A DNA stretch of 64,000 bases from Fomitopsis serialis (GCF_022376445.1 NW_025954969.1:496001-560000), one strand, 5' to 3'. Shown: positions 11,558 to 23,319, counted from the stretch's first letter. Numbers and translations are program-made. The notes: a model not told the origin generated them from the sequence alone.

Positions 11558-13060
11558 GCCGCTCCGTATCGGACGTGGGATGCATATGCCATGCACCAGA
11601 ACGTTGGACGTTGCATTAATTGGACTTGCGCGTTGGACGGTCAAACGTTGGGTGGGTTGCAGGACGTTGAACGCTTGAGCATCGCGGGCGACGTGTCATG
11701 TCGGAGTCTGATTGGATTTCCGTTTAGGGCAGGCAGCTGTAGCACTTCCCGAAACGACTGTGCGCCATCTGTCCGTGTCATCCTGGTTCCTTCCGTCACT
11801 CAGTCTCATTCACGAAGTGTTCCGTAACATGATCACGAGGGTTACTCCCTCCGTCTCAGACTCTCGAGCTTCCTAGTGGCCGTCTCGCTGCAACTTCTCA
11901 CTTCTCGCGGCTCTGGCGACCCTCAACTTGGCCGCGCTAACTGGGACTCACCAAGCAACAGGGCTGACTAGAGCACAACACGAGCAGTATGTGGGGGATG
12001 CGAGGAAAAAAAATAGAAGATAAATGATAATGAAGGGTACAGCGAGCACGAAGGCTCGAGATATCAGGTACGTCCTTAACTGACATCTTGTTGTCTCTGC
12101 TTCCAGACCCGAGACTGCAGTACCCGAGCTGCCAGCGACTTAATGAATGAGAAGAACGCCATGCACGCTGCTGGCAGTGATCTTGGGACATCCGTTCCGC
12201 GGCTAAGACGATGCGTGCTGTGATTCAGACGTGTAGCTGCACGTCCGGCGTTCATCTACGGCCACTTGTGACTCAGCGTATCCGCTGCGTCGATTTCTTG
12301 GTGCACATGTTACTGATGAGTACGCCAATGGGTGCTCTTATGAGTGTACCCGGCGTGTCTAACATCCCCACAACTTGCGAATGATGAGACCACGGTGCGG
12401 CTTACGGGGCACAAGGCAGCACAGCGAGCATCACGCTCGTGCGCTCTTCGGGCAATTATGCCAGGGCATCGCGCCTAGGTCGCGGCCCATCTTATGTGCC
12501 TACGACTGCTACCCTGCGCGATAACACGCACGGAGCGCACCATGAATTCAATCAGATCAGTACTTGTTCGCCTGCTTGCTGTTTGCCTACACACTCACCC
12601 ACCCACCCGCTTGCTCATTCGCGCACGATCGCCCGTGTACTTGCCCACACATTCACGAATCGCACGCTCGGCGGCTCGCCCATCAACTCGCTCAGCCTCG
12701 GGTGAAGATTACAACACTCGATACTGGAACAGATGCACGTATGATCTCAAGGTGGGCTTTTCGTGTTATAGGACGAGCGACAATGATAGCATATTAGCAG
12801 TAGAGAGTCGTCGGATGTAATGTACCTTGCTCGAGGACTCAGGAATCTACATACAATTTGCAGGGATTGCATTCGCCAGAAAGTACTTACATGCTTGATT
12901 GTACAATGTTCCTTACTCGCGCTTAGTATCTGCTTGATTCTATCGTTGCTATTTGGCGTTCATTCGATCAAGTACATAAGGAGGGTAAGTGATTGTTAAG
13001 CAAGAATCTAAGGCGTGAAAGCTCGTAAGGTCCGTCAAGACGGCTTAAGTAGTATGCAGT

Positions 13061-13070
13061 TTTGCTGATG
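13061..13070 (-). repeat. Right terminal inverted repeat
   Basis: TTTGCTGATG is the exact reverse complement of the left end, directly followed by GG and the resumed DUF3455 coding sequence. Confidence 0.8.
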
Positions 13071-14989
13071 GGGTCGTCCGGGCTAGAGAGCGTGCCGTTG
13101 ACCCTCCCGATGACGTACGCCTCTGGGTTGCCCTCGAACTTGCCGCTCGAGGTGAAATCCCACTTCGGGGAGAGCCCCTGGCCCGTGACCGGGTTGGGCA
13201 CGAAGTAGTGTTGCGCGAGGTTCGCGGGCGGGTTGATGAGGTGCACGAAGTCGATGACTTCCTGGATGGTCACCGACTGGGAGAGCTCGTCCCAGGCGGG
13301 GTAGAGCACGTCCTGGATCGTGGAGAACCAGGAGGCGTTCACGTAGCAGGAGACGTCGATGAGCTCGCCGACCGCGCCGACACTCCTGCGGTCCGCGGCG
13401 GGGAACCGTCAGTACGTGCGTGGAGCACCTGCGTCTCGCCACGACTCACGTGTAACTGTTGCTAGACGAGCAGGTGTAGTTCTGCACGCCGAACGCAAGA
13501 CCGAGGAACTCCGGATCCAAGTTGCTCGGGATCGTGAGCTGGGTCTGGTTCGGCGGGAGCGCGGGTACGTAGCCTGCTAGGCTGCAGTCGGCCAATATGC
13601 CGTATCCCTCGAAGTTGGCCACGTTCGTGTCGGGCGTCCACCCATACTGGAGTGCGGAGGCAATAAGTGAGCCGACGAAGGCCTGGATGATGGAGGACGT
13701 ATTGACAGACATGGCGACGGGGAAGTGTAGGTGTTAGTCGTGAAGACTAAGGGTTTGGTCGGTGAAGCTTGGAGGGCAAAGTGGGCCTCTCGAAAGTGAG
13801 ATGCGCTTGGGCGCGGCAGAACATCGTAGGCCGGGCTGCTTTTATTGCATGCGGAGGGTCGCTGTTTCTGGCAAGGTTAGGCGGCTGCTTGAGACGTCTG
13901 TTCCGGATGGTTGGAAGTCGAGCCAGGAGTGTATGTTCCCGATACTTTGGGTGACAGCGGAAACGCTAACTGGGCGGTTTCTGGGCGCAGGGTGACTAAT
14001 GCGTACTACGCACCATCATGATCGTAGTTCCTGGCACAGACGAGGCGAGCTTTCAACCCCGGGGCTGTTATTATTCAACGAACTGACGCCATGCCACAGT
14101 GTATAGCCATTCATGGCTTGCCAGTGAAAGCATAGGTCTGAAGGCCGAATTCCGTTCCACTGCTAGAGCCCTCGGTGGTTCCATGTTGAGTCATTGAATT
14201 GTCGAGGTGCTAAGCGTATTGCTCCTGTTCCGCCCAAGTCCCGTCCAGGGCCGACCATCGACTGGCCAATAAGAGCACGGACCGTGCACCACCACTGCAT
14301 GGAAAGGCGCCCGTGTGTCGCCCCGGGCCTTTGAGGCGCTGCCATGTCCGGCCGGGATCTCGGCTATGTTCAAGTCATACATGTTATCCGGTCAGGCGGA
14401 TACTGAAGAGCGCTGAACGCACGACAAGCATGCTGGGAACTGAAAGTACATGGCCACTATAGCCCAAGGAATGCAACGGTACAGTATCCGAGTCAATTCA
14501 GTTGTTCCGGCGTTTGGAATGTTGAAGTTGGCGGTCACGGTGGTGCGTTCAATATACCTCAAGCTAGTCCTGGATTAGACATACGCGTCTCGCGCACATA
14601 CACCGCTCAATCTTCCGTCATGGCGTCCCCGGTACCGCACAAGTCGCGGATGCGGCCACGCACACCCTTGACTCAAGTTGCCAACGTGCTTAGCCCAAGA
14701 CATTTGCCCCCGTGTGGCAGCTAATTTGTCGACATCTTGTCACCCGTAGGCAATGTACTGATCATGCCAGTCCCAGTGATACAATTGAGCCCAGTTTCTG
14801 CTGACCGGCACAAGAAGCAGGAAGTCGTTTTACATCTATCGGTTTATGAATATTGCATTATCGTATACTAATGGAATCCTGTGTCCGTGAAAAGTCACGA
14901 TACAATATCCATGTGTCAAAGAATGTGGTACGGAGCGCCTTGTTTAACTAATCAATAGGTTCCGCAAGTCCGAATCCAACGTACAACGA

Positions 14990-15918
14990 TTAATTAAGAT
15001 CGCCGCCGTAGAAGACTGGAGGCTCAGGTAAGCTTGGGATTCCTCCAACTGCAAGCAATCAAGACTCACTGTACTTCGCCACGTAATTCACAGATATGTC
15101 CGAATCATTGCCGTACGTGCACTGGTCGCAAGGTCAGTCTTTGGTCAAGACGTATTCAGCCGACAGCAAAACTCACAGACGACGGAGGCTGGCCGCCAAC
15201 CGAGTCGAACCGGAAAAGTTCGCCCGCAATCTTGCCCTCCACGTTCAAGACCTCCAGCCAGGTAATGTCCGTCGCAGGGTCATCGGGGCTAGACAGCGTG
15301 CCGTTGACTTTTCCGATGATGAACGCCTCTGAGTTGCCCTCGAACTTGCCGTTCGACGTGAAGTCCCATTTCGGGGAGAGGCCCTGATTTGTGACAGGGT
15401 TTTGCACGAAGTAGTGCTGCGCGAGATTCGCGGGTGGGTTGAGGTAGTGCACTAACTCGATCGTTTGCTGGATGGACATTGCCTGCGAGAGCTCGTCCCA
15501 AGCTGGATAGAGCACGTTCTGGATCGTGGAAAACCAGGATGCGTTCACGTAGCAGGAGGCGTCGATGATCTCAGCCACCGCGCCCACACTTCTGCACTCC
15601 GCGGCGGGTCAATAGGTGCATGGAGAATGCGCGTACCGCTTGGACCACTCACGTGAAGGTGTTGCTAGACGAGCAGGTGTAGTTTTGCACGCCAAACGCA
15701 AGACCGATGTACTCCGGGTTCAAGTCGCTTGGGACCGTGAGCTGCGTCTGATTTGACGGGAACGAGGGCACGAAGCCTGACAGACTGCAATCAGCCACTT
15801 TGCCATATCCCTTGAAGTCGGTCGAGTTCGTGTCGGGAGACCATCCGTACTGGAGTACAGTTGCGATGAGCGAGCCGGTGAAGGTCTTCAAAAGGGAGGA
15901 CGTGTCGATCATGTACAT
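14990..15918 (-). CDS. DUF3455 protein, copy B
   Basis: Uncharacterised fungal DUF3455 family. Exons 15918-15653, 15591-15177, 15121-15070 and 15015-14990 join in frame to about 252 residues. Conserved features are CSLSGFVPSFPSNQTQL, IGLAFGVQNYTCSSSN, VGAVAEIIDASCYVN, ANLAQHYFV, SPKWDFTSNGKFEGN, TWLEVLNVEGKI, VGGQPPSS, a single-Cys exon (CTYGNDSD) and the end FYGGDLN. Six or so Cys and several sequons suggest a secreted or luminal protein, but no strong signal peptide is seen. An upstream in-frame Met at 15936 adds six residues; the Met at 15918 was chosen because all copies share it. The copy is intact and is the closest relative of the inverted copy E. It sits head-to-tail with copies A, C and D. 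Confidence 0.82.
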
Positions 15919-16017
15919 GACGGCGGTGAAATACACGTATTCGTCGGGTGTTGAAGGTTGGCAAAGTAGGAAAAAGAGCAGAGAGCGGGATAGAGCATGA
16001 TCGTGGGCTCGGAGGGA

Positions 16018-16024
16018 ATTTATA
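16018..16024 (-). promoter_or_regulatory. TATA box of DUF3455 copy B
   Basis: TATAAAT on the minus strand lies about 100 bp upstream of the start. The same element occurs in front of copies C (18484-18491), D (21833-21840) and E (47376-47382), but is decayed before copy A. Confidence 0.6.
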
Positions 16025-16397
16025 CCGCACCATAATAGTCCGAGTCTGCTCTAAGTTAGTGTCGCTGCCTAGTCGTTGCCCCTGGCAATATGGGCGGCTG
16101 CTTGAGCCATCAGTTATAGCATCGGTCTAAATTCTGATTCATATGGGCCAAGCCTTGATATTTATAGTCATTACGGGATTGTTCGAGTCCTCTGGCAGTA
16201 CTAGTCGGTAATACGAGCCCATACCCATACGACTCGGAGCAGCGCACCACCTATGGCTTGAAATACTGAGCCATGCCTGGTCGAGTAGATCAAGATCTCG
16301 AGCGTCGGACACCACGACTGAGAGGATGGACAGGACCCTACAGCCTGAGGACCGTGGTGTTCCCAAGGGTTTTCGTTTCCGTTCCGACGCCTTGATC

Positions 16398-16418
16398 ACC
16401 GACTGGCCAATGAGCGTG
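16398..16418. promoter_or_regulatory. Conserved CCAAT block upstream of copy B
   Basis: ACTGGCCAATGAGCGTG, with GACCACC before it in most copies, lies about 480 bp upstream of the start. Matching blocks lie at a similar distance from copies C, D and E. A regulatory role is inference; the CCAAT core would suit the fungal HAP/NF-Y complex. Confidence 0.45.
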
Positions 16419-17441
16419 TCTGGCCAATCGTGCCTGACCCATGAGCCTGGAGCTGGAGGCCTGACCAATGAGCGCGCAGATCGTCCACTCGCAAAGGCTG
16501 GGCGTTGATCCACCTTAGCAGCTACATACGCACTGGCACTCTGCCGCCGATACTCATCCACAAGGCCAGGCTGACTATCCCCCTGACGACGAATGGCGTG
16601 CACATATGGCATGAAGAGGGCATACTGATACTACTTATAGCGGTCATAGCGGAGCATGAATCGCTAGGACACGAGCCTGTGCAATCGCAAACGGCACCTT
16701 TTTCTTGAATGCGAGCTAACTTAGTACCAACACTGGACTGGGTACTACCGGACTCTCGGTGATGTTCAATCCAAGTCCGTGTTATTCGGTCAGGCGGATA
16801 CTGAAGAGCGCCGAATACACGGCAGGTATACTGGGACTTGACTGGGAATTGACTGGGAACCGGAAGTCCTTACATGATCACCATGGCCCAAGAAATGCAT
16901 TTGATTTGATCCAGTTATTGCCGCGGCATCCCGAGGGATGAAGTTGGCGGTCACGATGGTGTGTTCAATCCACCTCGGGTTGGTTCTTGATTTGACTACT
17001 AGCACAAACTACCACCCATTGGCATCGCGGCCGCGTTTCGAAGGTAACACACTGGCAGAAGTTAGACTCGTCATGACGTCGATGTTCGAACTGACCAAAG
17101 GAGTACAGCGTCGTCTGGATATGCCGTCGTCAACACATATGGACGAAGCTGAGATACAACATGCCATCCGTAGGATAAATGATAGTGGTAGCCGCATGCA
17201 GTACCCTTTTATATATCCTTGACCGATTGGCTGCAGATTCTGCTGACTGCCACAAGAAGCTGGAAGGTTGTCACCACATCAGTGAGTTTAAGAAGTTTAA
17301 ATTATTCGTGGAAACATGTCACTAATTACACATTGTGTCCGTGAAAAGCCCAGATACAGTATCCCTATGCCAAAGAACGTAGTACGCTATGTCTTGGTAA
17401 ACTAATTGACAGAACTCAAGTTCAAGTTCGACGCTCAACGA

Positions 17442-18370
17442 CTAATTGAGATCACCGCCGTAGAAGACTGGATGCTCAGGTAAGCTTGGGAATTCCTTCA
17501 GCTGCGAGCAATCGAGACTTACTGTACTTTGACACGTAATTCACAGATATGTCGGAGTCCTTACCGTACGCGCACTGGTCGCAAGGTCAGTCCTTGGTCC
17601 AGACGAGTACTCAGCCGACAACGAAACTCACAGACGACGGAGGCTGGCCGCCAACCGTGTCGATCCGGAAGACCTCAGCCGCAACCTTGCCCTCCACATT
17701 CAGGACCTCCAGCCACGCGACGTCCTTCTTCGGGTCATCCGGGCTCGGGAGCGTGCCGTTACCCTTCGCGACGATGAACGCATCAGTGTTGCCCTGGAAC
17801 TTGCCGTTCGACGTGAAGTCCCACTTCGGGGAGACGCCTTGGCCGGTGGCAGGGTTCGGCACGAAATAGTGTTGCGCGAGATTCGCGGGCGGGTTGAGGA
17901 AGTGCACAAACTCAATCGCTTGCTGGATGGACATGGACTGTGAGAGCTCGTCCCAGGCGGGGAAGAGCGTGTCCTGGATGGTGTCGAACCAAGGTGCGTT
18001 CACGTAGCAGGAGACGTCGATGAGCTCGGCGACTGCGCCCACATTCCTGCGGTCCGCAGCGGGTCAGTAGGTGCGTGGAGAATTGGTGTACTGCTTGAAC
18101 CACTCACGTGAAGTTGTTACTAGACGAGCAGGTGTAGTTTTGCACACCGAAGGCAAGGCCGATGAATTGCGGCTCCAAGATGCTTGGGATCGTGAGCTGG
18201 GTCTGGTTTGACGGGAACGAGGGCACGAAGCCTGACAGGCTGCAATCAGCCACTTTGCCGTATCCCTTGAAGTCGGCTGCGTTCGAGTCGGGCGTCCACC
18301 CGTACTGGAGGGCGGTTGCGATGAGCGAGCTGGCGAAGGTCTGGAGGATGGAGGACGTGTCGATGTACAT
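17442..18370 (-). CDS. DUF3455 protein, copy C
   Basis: Intact family member with the same four-exon plan. Exon 1 starts MYIDTSSILQTFASSL and ends in CSSSNNFT. Exon 2 runs from NVGAVAELIDVSCYVN through PANLAQHYFVPNPATGQG and GNGTLPSPDD to VGGQPPSS. Exon 3 contains CAYGKDSDISVNYV and the last short exon ends FYGGDLN at 17442. Compared with B it carries KKDVAWLEVLNVEGKVA. A further in-frame Met lies 18 bases upstream (18388). It shares upstream and downstream modules with its neighbours, so the whole unit was duplicated, not just the coding part. Biochemical function is unknown. Confidence 0.82.
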
Positions 18371-18816
18371 AACGGCAACAAAACACACGTATTAGTCGTG
18401 AAAGAAAGAAGGGGAAGGGGAAGGTTGGCAAGAAGTAAAAAAAGGGTAAAGGGCAAAGGACGGGACATCGTGGGCTCGGCGGGATTTTATACAACGCGCC
18501 AGTCTGGGCTAGGGTCGTTGCCTGGCAAGATGGGCGGCTGCTTGAGACACCTCGGATCCTCGCCACTCGAAGGTGGCGTTGCGGCACGATCAATGACAGC
18601 GGGAACATAACATGCGGTGCAACTTAGTCAAAACTTAGTACTAGTTCACATTGGGTGCAGGCTACATCGGGGCTACATAGCACTGTTCCTGAGGTGCCAA
18701 GCCTCGGATAGTCAATGCGGAATTGTTTCGCTACGTACACATACGAGCAGCGCACCGCCTGTGGTTTGAGACACATAGACTCGGACGATGACTGGGTGTT
18801 TCGTGTCTGTTCCGCC

Positions 18817-18840
18817 TCGACCACCAACTGGCCAATGAAA
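18817..18840. promoter_or_regulatory. Conserved CCAAT block upstream of copy C
   Basis: CTCGACCACCAACTGGCCAA lies about 450 bp upstream of copy C, next to a shared CGTGTCTGTTCC stretch. Confidence 0.45.
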
Positions 18841-19068
18841 GCAGGTTCGACACAATCCCTCGCGTGCGCCGTGTAGAAGATCTTGGTGAGAGACTACCAA
18901 CGAGCGTGCAGATCGCCCGCCGCCATCAGCGCGCCGGGACAAGGGCGCTGTTGCCTGATCGCGCCTCGTGCACGTGGGGGCCCGCGGTGATGCGGTCACG
19001 GTGTGACGGCCGTGGCGCTGAGCGCTCGCGGGGCCTGCGGCTCTGTCTGCGCTCTGCATGGATCCAGC

Positions 19069-19433
19069 ATGCCTGCGGTACCGACTCTCTCTGGTCGTCT
19101 TAGTATCCTCCTCTCTCTTTACACTCATTTCACGACAGGCATGGTAGGCTATCGAGGCTCTCACCGAACCCGCCTCCGGCATTCATGACTATTCCGGATT
19201 CTACTTCTATCTGCGCAACCCCGATGATGAATGCATGTTCTTCGCGCCCACCTTGCTAGGTCTCCTTGCGCAAGGCACCAACTCTTTGTATGGCCGAAGA
19301 CCACCAGAAGTCTTCACGCTCTGTCTGTCAGTGGAAATGCGGACGGGCTTGGGAACATGCGCCGGGACGAGCTCGGTCGAAGTTTGGACGTGCTCGGCGT
19401 GCCATCCAGCCGTCGATGGGTCGAGGATAGGAG
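19069..19433 (+). pseudogene. Broken 5' exon of a PIG-L deacetylase gene
   Basis: Closely matches exon 1 of the intact gene at 23390, from the start region (ATGCCTGCGGTACCGAC) through the donor site GAGGTGAGCTTAC, and about 120 bp into the intron. Frameshifts disrupt it. The catalytic AHPDDE codons are altered by an extra base (GCGCAACCCCGATGATG), and another indel lies downstream. No matching 3' exons follow; DUF3455 module sequence comes next. It is therefore a dead partial duplicate inserted between units C and D. Confidence 0.8.
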
Positions 19434-20814
19434 GTGAGCTTACCATTTAGCCATTCCGGGGGTACATTGGCATATGCACGAGAAACCCCATACCGGTGCT
19501 ATCTGTGCAGATATTATGTGACACGTAGTTGCCATGCCCCGCTCTCACTAGTAAGTACTGCATACCATGATTCCCGACGCGGCGCGTTTTCACTACCGGG
19601 GCTGTTACGAGTCGAAGCCTCGCACATGTAGTGCATAGCCAATGACTTGCCAGTGAAAGCATAGTAGGTCTGAAGGCAACTTTTTCTCACTGCTAGAGTC
19701 CTCGATGATTCCATGTTGAAACATTGAGGAGCGAAGCGTTCCGCCTCTGTCCCGCCCAAGTCCCGTCCCAGGGCCAACCTTCGACTAGCCAATAAGAGCG
19801 CAGACCGACAATTACATGGAAAGGCGCCTACGTATTGCAAGTTTGAGGCGCTGCGTCCAGCCTGGATCTCGGCCATGTTCAGTTGTTCGTGTAATTCGGT
19901 CAAGCGGATACGGAACGGCGCTGAGCGCATGGCAAGTATGCTGGGACCTGGATGTACATGACTACTATTACGGCGCGAGGAATGCAACGGTGTCTGATTT
20001 CATTCAGTTGCCGCGGCGTTTGGGATATGAAGTTGGCTGTCACGGCGGTGCTTTCAATTCACCTCAGGCTGGCCCTTAAACCACATGCGCGTTTCGCGCA
20101 CGTATGCCGCTTAACCTCTCGTCATGACATCTCGCATAAGTCACGTACAAATACAGCCACGGACGCCCATGACTCAAGTTGACGTACTTACTGCGCACTT
20201 GACCGACAGATTCGCGCGTCGTATGTGGTCGCTCATTTGTCAAAATTTTGCAGTCGTGCGCTGTTCACTTGCTGTTCACCGTTCTTTTGCGCTCCAAGTT
20301 CAGCAGCCCGAGTTGACCGGCGTCATCGTGGGGAGGCATGATGGCCCTGTAGATCCCACTCCCAGGCCCCCCGGCCTCAAGCTATCGACACGAACTAATC
20401 CACTGACACCATGGCCACGTTTCCAAGGTAAGCAGTCAGACTGCATTATGATGTTGATAAGTTCAAACTGACCAAAGGAGTACAGCATCACCTAGACGTG
20501 CCGTCCTCAACGCATATGGATGCTGAGACGCAACATCCCATACCGTAGGATGGATCATAGTACGTGGTAGCCGCGTGAAGTTGCCTTGCAGATGACTTTG
20601 ACAGATTGGCTTCCCAACCGAGTTTCTGCTGACCGCCACAAGAAGCACGAAGTTGTCACCACATCAGTCGGTCTTGCAAGTTTAGATTACTCGTGGACAC
20701 GCATCACTCATAATACATAAACCCAGATACAATATACATGTGCTAAAGAAAGTGGGACGCAGTACCGTGTATAACTAATCAATAGATATCAGGGCTTGTG
20801 CCAACGTTGAACGA

Positions 20815-21737
20815 TTAATTAAGATCGCCGCCGTAGAAGACTGGACGTTCATATTAGCTTGGGCATTTATCAACGGTGAGCATTGAATATTGAATACTCA
20901 CTGTACTTCGCCGCGTAAGTCACAGCTATGTCCGAGTCCTTGCCGTATGTGCACTGGTCGCAAGGTCAGTTCTCAGTCAAGGCAATCATTCAGCTGACAG
21001 CAAAACTCACAGACGACGGAGGCTGGCCGCCGACCGTGTCGAACCGGAAAAGTTCAGCCGCAACCTTGCCCTCCGCATTCAGGACCTCCAGCCACGTGAC
21101 GTCTTTCTTCGAGTCGTCGGGGCTCGGGAGCGTGCCGTTCCCCTTTCCGACGATGAACGCATCGGGGTTGCCCTCGAACTTGCCATTCGACGTGAAGTCC
21201 CACTTCGGGGAGATGCCCTGGCCCGTGACAGGGTTGGGTACGAAGTAGTGCTGCGCGAGATTCGCGGGTGGGTTGAGAGAGTGTACAAAGTCGAGCACTT
21301 GCTGGATGGACATTGACTGCGAGAGTTGGTCCCAGGCGGTGAAGAGCTGGTTTTGGATCGTGTCGAACAAGGGTACCTCCACGAAGCAGGAAATGTCGAT
21401 GAGCTCAGCTATCGCGCCTACATTCCTGCGGTCCACGGCGGGTGAGTAGGTGCGTGGAGAAGTCGCGTCCCGCTTGGACTACTCACGTGAAGTTGTTGCT
21501 AGACGCGCAGGTGTAGTTTTGTACACCAAACGCAAGGCCGATGAACTCCGGGTCCAAATTGCTTGGGATCGTGAGCTGGGTCTGGTTTGACGGAATCGAG
21601 GGCACGAAGCCTGATAGGCTGCAATCAGCCACTTTGCCGGATCCTTTGAATTCGGTCATGTTCCCCCCGTTCTGGAGTGCGGAGGCAATGAGCGAGGCGG
21701 TGAACGTCTGGAGCATGGAGGACGAGTCGATGTACAT
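20815..21737 (-). CDS. DUF3455 protein, copy D
   Basis: Intact four-exon member and the most diverged of the array. The start is MYIDSSSMLQTFTASL. Relative to other copies it lacks about six residues after ALQ (where others read YGWTPD), and reads NGGNMTEFKG. Exon 2 has VEVPLFDTIQNQLFTAWD and PVTGQGISPKWDF, exon 3 CTYGKDSDIAVTY, and the end is FYGGDLN. An in-frame Met lies 72 bases upstream at 21809, and the extra peptide (LPFLLILNLPLITYVYF) would be strongly hydrophobic and signal-peptide-like. The shared start is preferred because the TATA-like sequence lies only just upstream of that Met. Function unknown. Confidence 0.78.
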
Positions 21738-22135
21738 GGCGACGGAGAAATATACGTAAGTTATCAGGGGAAGGTTGAGAATAAGGAGAAAAGGCAAATG
21801 ACGGAACACAGCATCGTGGGGGGCTCTGCGAGATTTTATACGACGGGCTGGTCTGCACTAGTGTGGTTGCCCCTGGCGAGGTGGGCGGCTGCTTGAGACA
21901 CAACACAACTCTGATCTGAGGCCTGAGGCCTGAGGTGCCAAGCCTCGGATAGCCAATACAATATCGTCTCGGTGCGAGCCCATGAGTGCCTCTACTAGCA
22001 CGAGCAGCACATTGCCTATGGACACCTAAGCCACGCTGTAGAAGTGGCAGTAGTCAAGTAGATCAAGGTGTCGAGGCGTCGGACAAGTTTGATATGACTC
22101 TGAGGACGGACTGGGTGTTTTTGTTCCTCTTTAGC

Positions 22136-22162
22136 CTCGACCACCGACTGGCCAATGAGCGT
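22136..22162. promoter_or_regulatory. Conserved CCAAT block upstream of copy D
   Basis: CCGACTGGCCAATGAGCGTG lies about 420 bp upstream of copy D, almost identical to the block before copies B and E. Confidence 0.45.
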
Positions 22163-22247
22163 GCGATCGCCCACCGCCGCCAATCAGTGCACCTAGGTTT
22201 CTGCAGAACTTCCACTGGGCGTGAGCGTTGCGATGGGCTTACTGTCC

Positions 22248-22494
22248 CTTTGACAGCCAAACGCATATCGATAGACGTTTCGTCTTCGGCGAAGGTGATG
22301 TCTCCGGCCGAGGTGCCGGGGTGCCGCGCCACAACGGCTACCGCGAGACGGGGGTCCAGAGGGGTCCAGCCACCTACCACCGATCCCCGAGGGATCCCCG
22401 GGTGGCTGTTGTGGCGCGGCAGCCCCGGCATCTCGGCCGGAGACATCACTTCGGAGGAGGCGAAACGTCTATCGTTATGCGTTTGGCTGGAAAG
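22248..22494. mobile_element. Foldback/MITE-like element with ~95 bp inverted arms
   Basis: The left arm (22248-22342) and right arm (22401-22494) are near-perfect reverse complements. Both read CAGCCAAACGCAT, CGATAGACGTTTCG, GATGTCTCCGGCCGAG and GCCGCGCCACAAC from the outside inward. A 58-bp centre is itself partly palindromic around GGATCC. No coding capacity. It sits in the upstream module of DUF3455 copy D. Target duplication was not resolved. Confidence 0.75.
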
Positions 22495-23285
22495 CCAGCC
22501 AATCAAAAGCCACGCCTTTCAATGGTCAGCTGCCTAACACATACCATTTCCGGTAACCTAGATACACACTCTTCATTGGATGTCAGGATCCCGCTGTCCA
22601 CTGTATATTTGAGTTATAGACCTAGTTCAATGGTTCGTCCTACATAAGTAGTGCCCATGCAAGAAGGCGATGCCGCGATGGTGCCAAGGAAATGCGGGGA
22701 CCACGCGGTGCAATTGACCAAAGAAATACTGACGTGATGTAATCTATCACATTATGGTACCCCGGATTCATGGAATGCACATGGCGACTGGGCGGTTCGG
22801 ACACTTTCTTTTCGCCGGCGCCGGCGCGATCCCACCCGAGGCGGAATATTAATGTCAGTACAAAATGGGCCAGTATGGGGGGAAAGTGACGGGGAAAATG
22901 AGTCAGAAAGAATGAACACAGTGTACACATAGGTTATAAATGGGAACCATGAAGAACAAGACAACTCAGTACCGGGAAAACGGGATACATCACTTGAGTG
23001 ACTGACTCTTGTGTGCTCATCATCATCGGCGCTTACAGCATGTCTTTGCCAAAATAATGATTTTTGCGCGTAGTTAGCCAAGGCGCACCAGGGACATAGC
23101 TTTACACGTCTACAAGGCTCACAAAAATCAGTATAATCCACCAGGAAGGTGCTGGGCAATCCGATACGAGCAAGTGACATTCTGTACGGGACCAGCCTAC
23201 ATAGTACGTGTGTAAGTGGTCTAGCTCGCAGATGCCCGAGGCGCGCGACAGATCCTCTTCGGGCGTGGTGACTAAAAATCGAATC

Positions 23286-23319
23286 CCCTCCTCCTCCTCC
23301 TCCTCCTCCTCCTCCTCCT
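23286..23319. repeat. (CCT)n microsatellite
   Basis: About eleven uninterrupted TCC/CTC triplets, 70 bp before the PIG-L start codon. Confidence 0.9.

Larger units (their letters stand above)
9678..13070. mobile_element. Inverted-repeat DNA element inserted in DUF3455 copy A
   Basis: The ends are CATCAGCAAA at 9678-9687 and its exact reverse complement TTTGCTGATG at 13061-13070. The match extends imperfectly to 14 of 16 bases. Flanking bases are GG on both sides (9676-9677, 13071-13072), giving a 2-bp target duplication when compared with intact DUF3455 copies. The outer 250-300 bp at each end are AT-rich and hold repeated CTTAAT/CTTAAG/CTTGA motifs, resembling the subterminal repeats of CACTA-like (CMC) DNA transposons. 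The interior is GC-rich and carries a spliced minus-strand reading frame but no transposase that I recognise. It is therefore most likely non-autonomous. The superfamily assignment is inference. Confidence 0.8.
9374..13712 (-). pseudogene. DUF3455 gene copy A, split by a 3.39 kb insertion
   Basis: Member of the DUF3455 family, uncharacterised fungal proteins. The 5' half is well preserved: exon 1 is 13712-13450 (start MSVNTSS, ends NYTCSSSNSYT) and exon 2 begins at 13385, with SVGAVGELIDVSC and HYFVPNPVTGQGLSPKWDF. The frame then runs into foreign DNA right after the codons for SSPDDP. The missing remainder, from TTDITWLEVLNVEG through VGGQPPSSV, the Cys exon (CTYGQDTNISVSYV) and the terminal FYGGSLN, lies at 9677-9374. 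Removing the insert and a 2-bp duplication restores one uninterrupted frame identical in plan to copies B-D, so the insertion is probably recent. No other break was seen. Confidence 0.85.
14530..16420. repeat. DUF3455 unit B, one arm of a 1.9 kb inverted duplication
   Basis: Gene B plus about 460 bp on each side is matched in reverse orientation at 47020-48920. Shared landmarks include GGTACGGAGCGCCTTGTT downstream of the gene and the CCAAT-containing block upstream. Small indels and point changes separate the arms. Confidence 0.75.

Noticed and set aside
22248..22494. Rho-independent-type terminator or structured RNA gene
   Set aside because: Arms of about 95 bp and the absence of a T tract do not fit a terminator, and the genome is eukaryotic. 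A foldback element is simpler.
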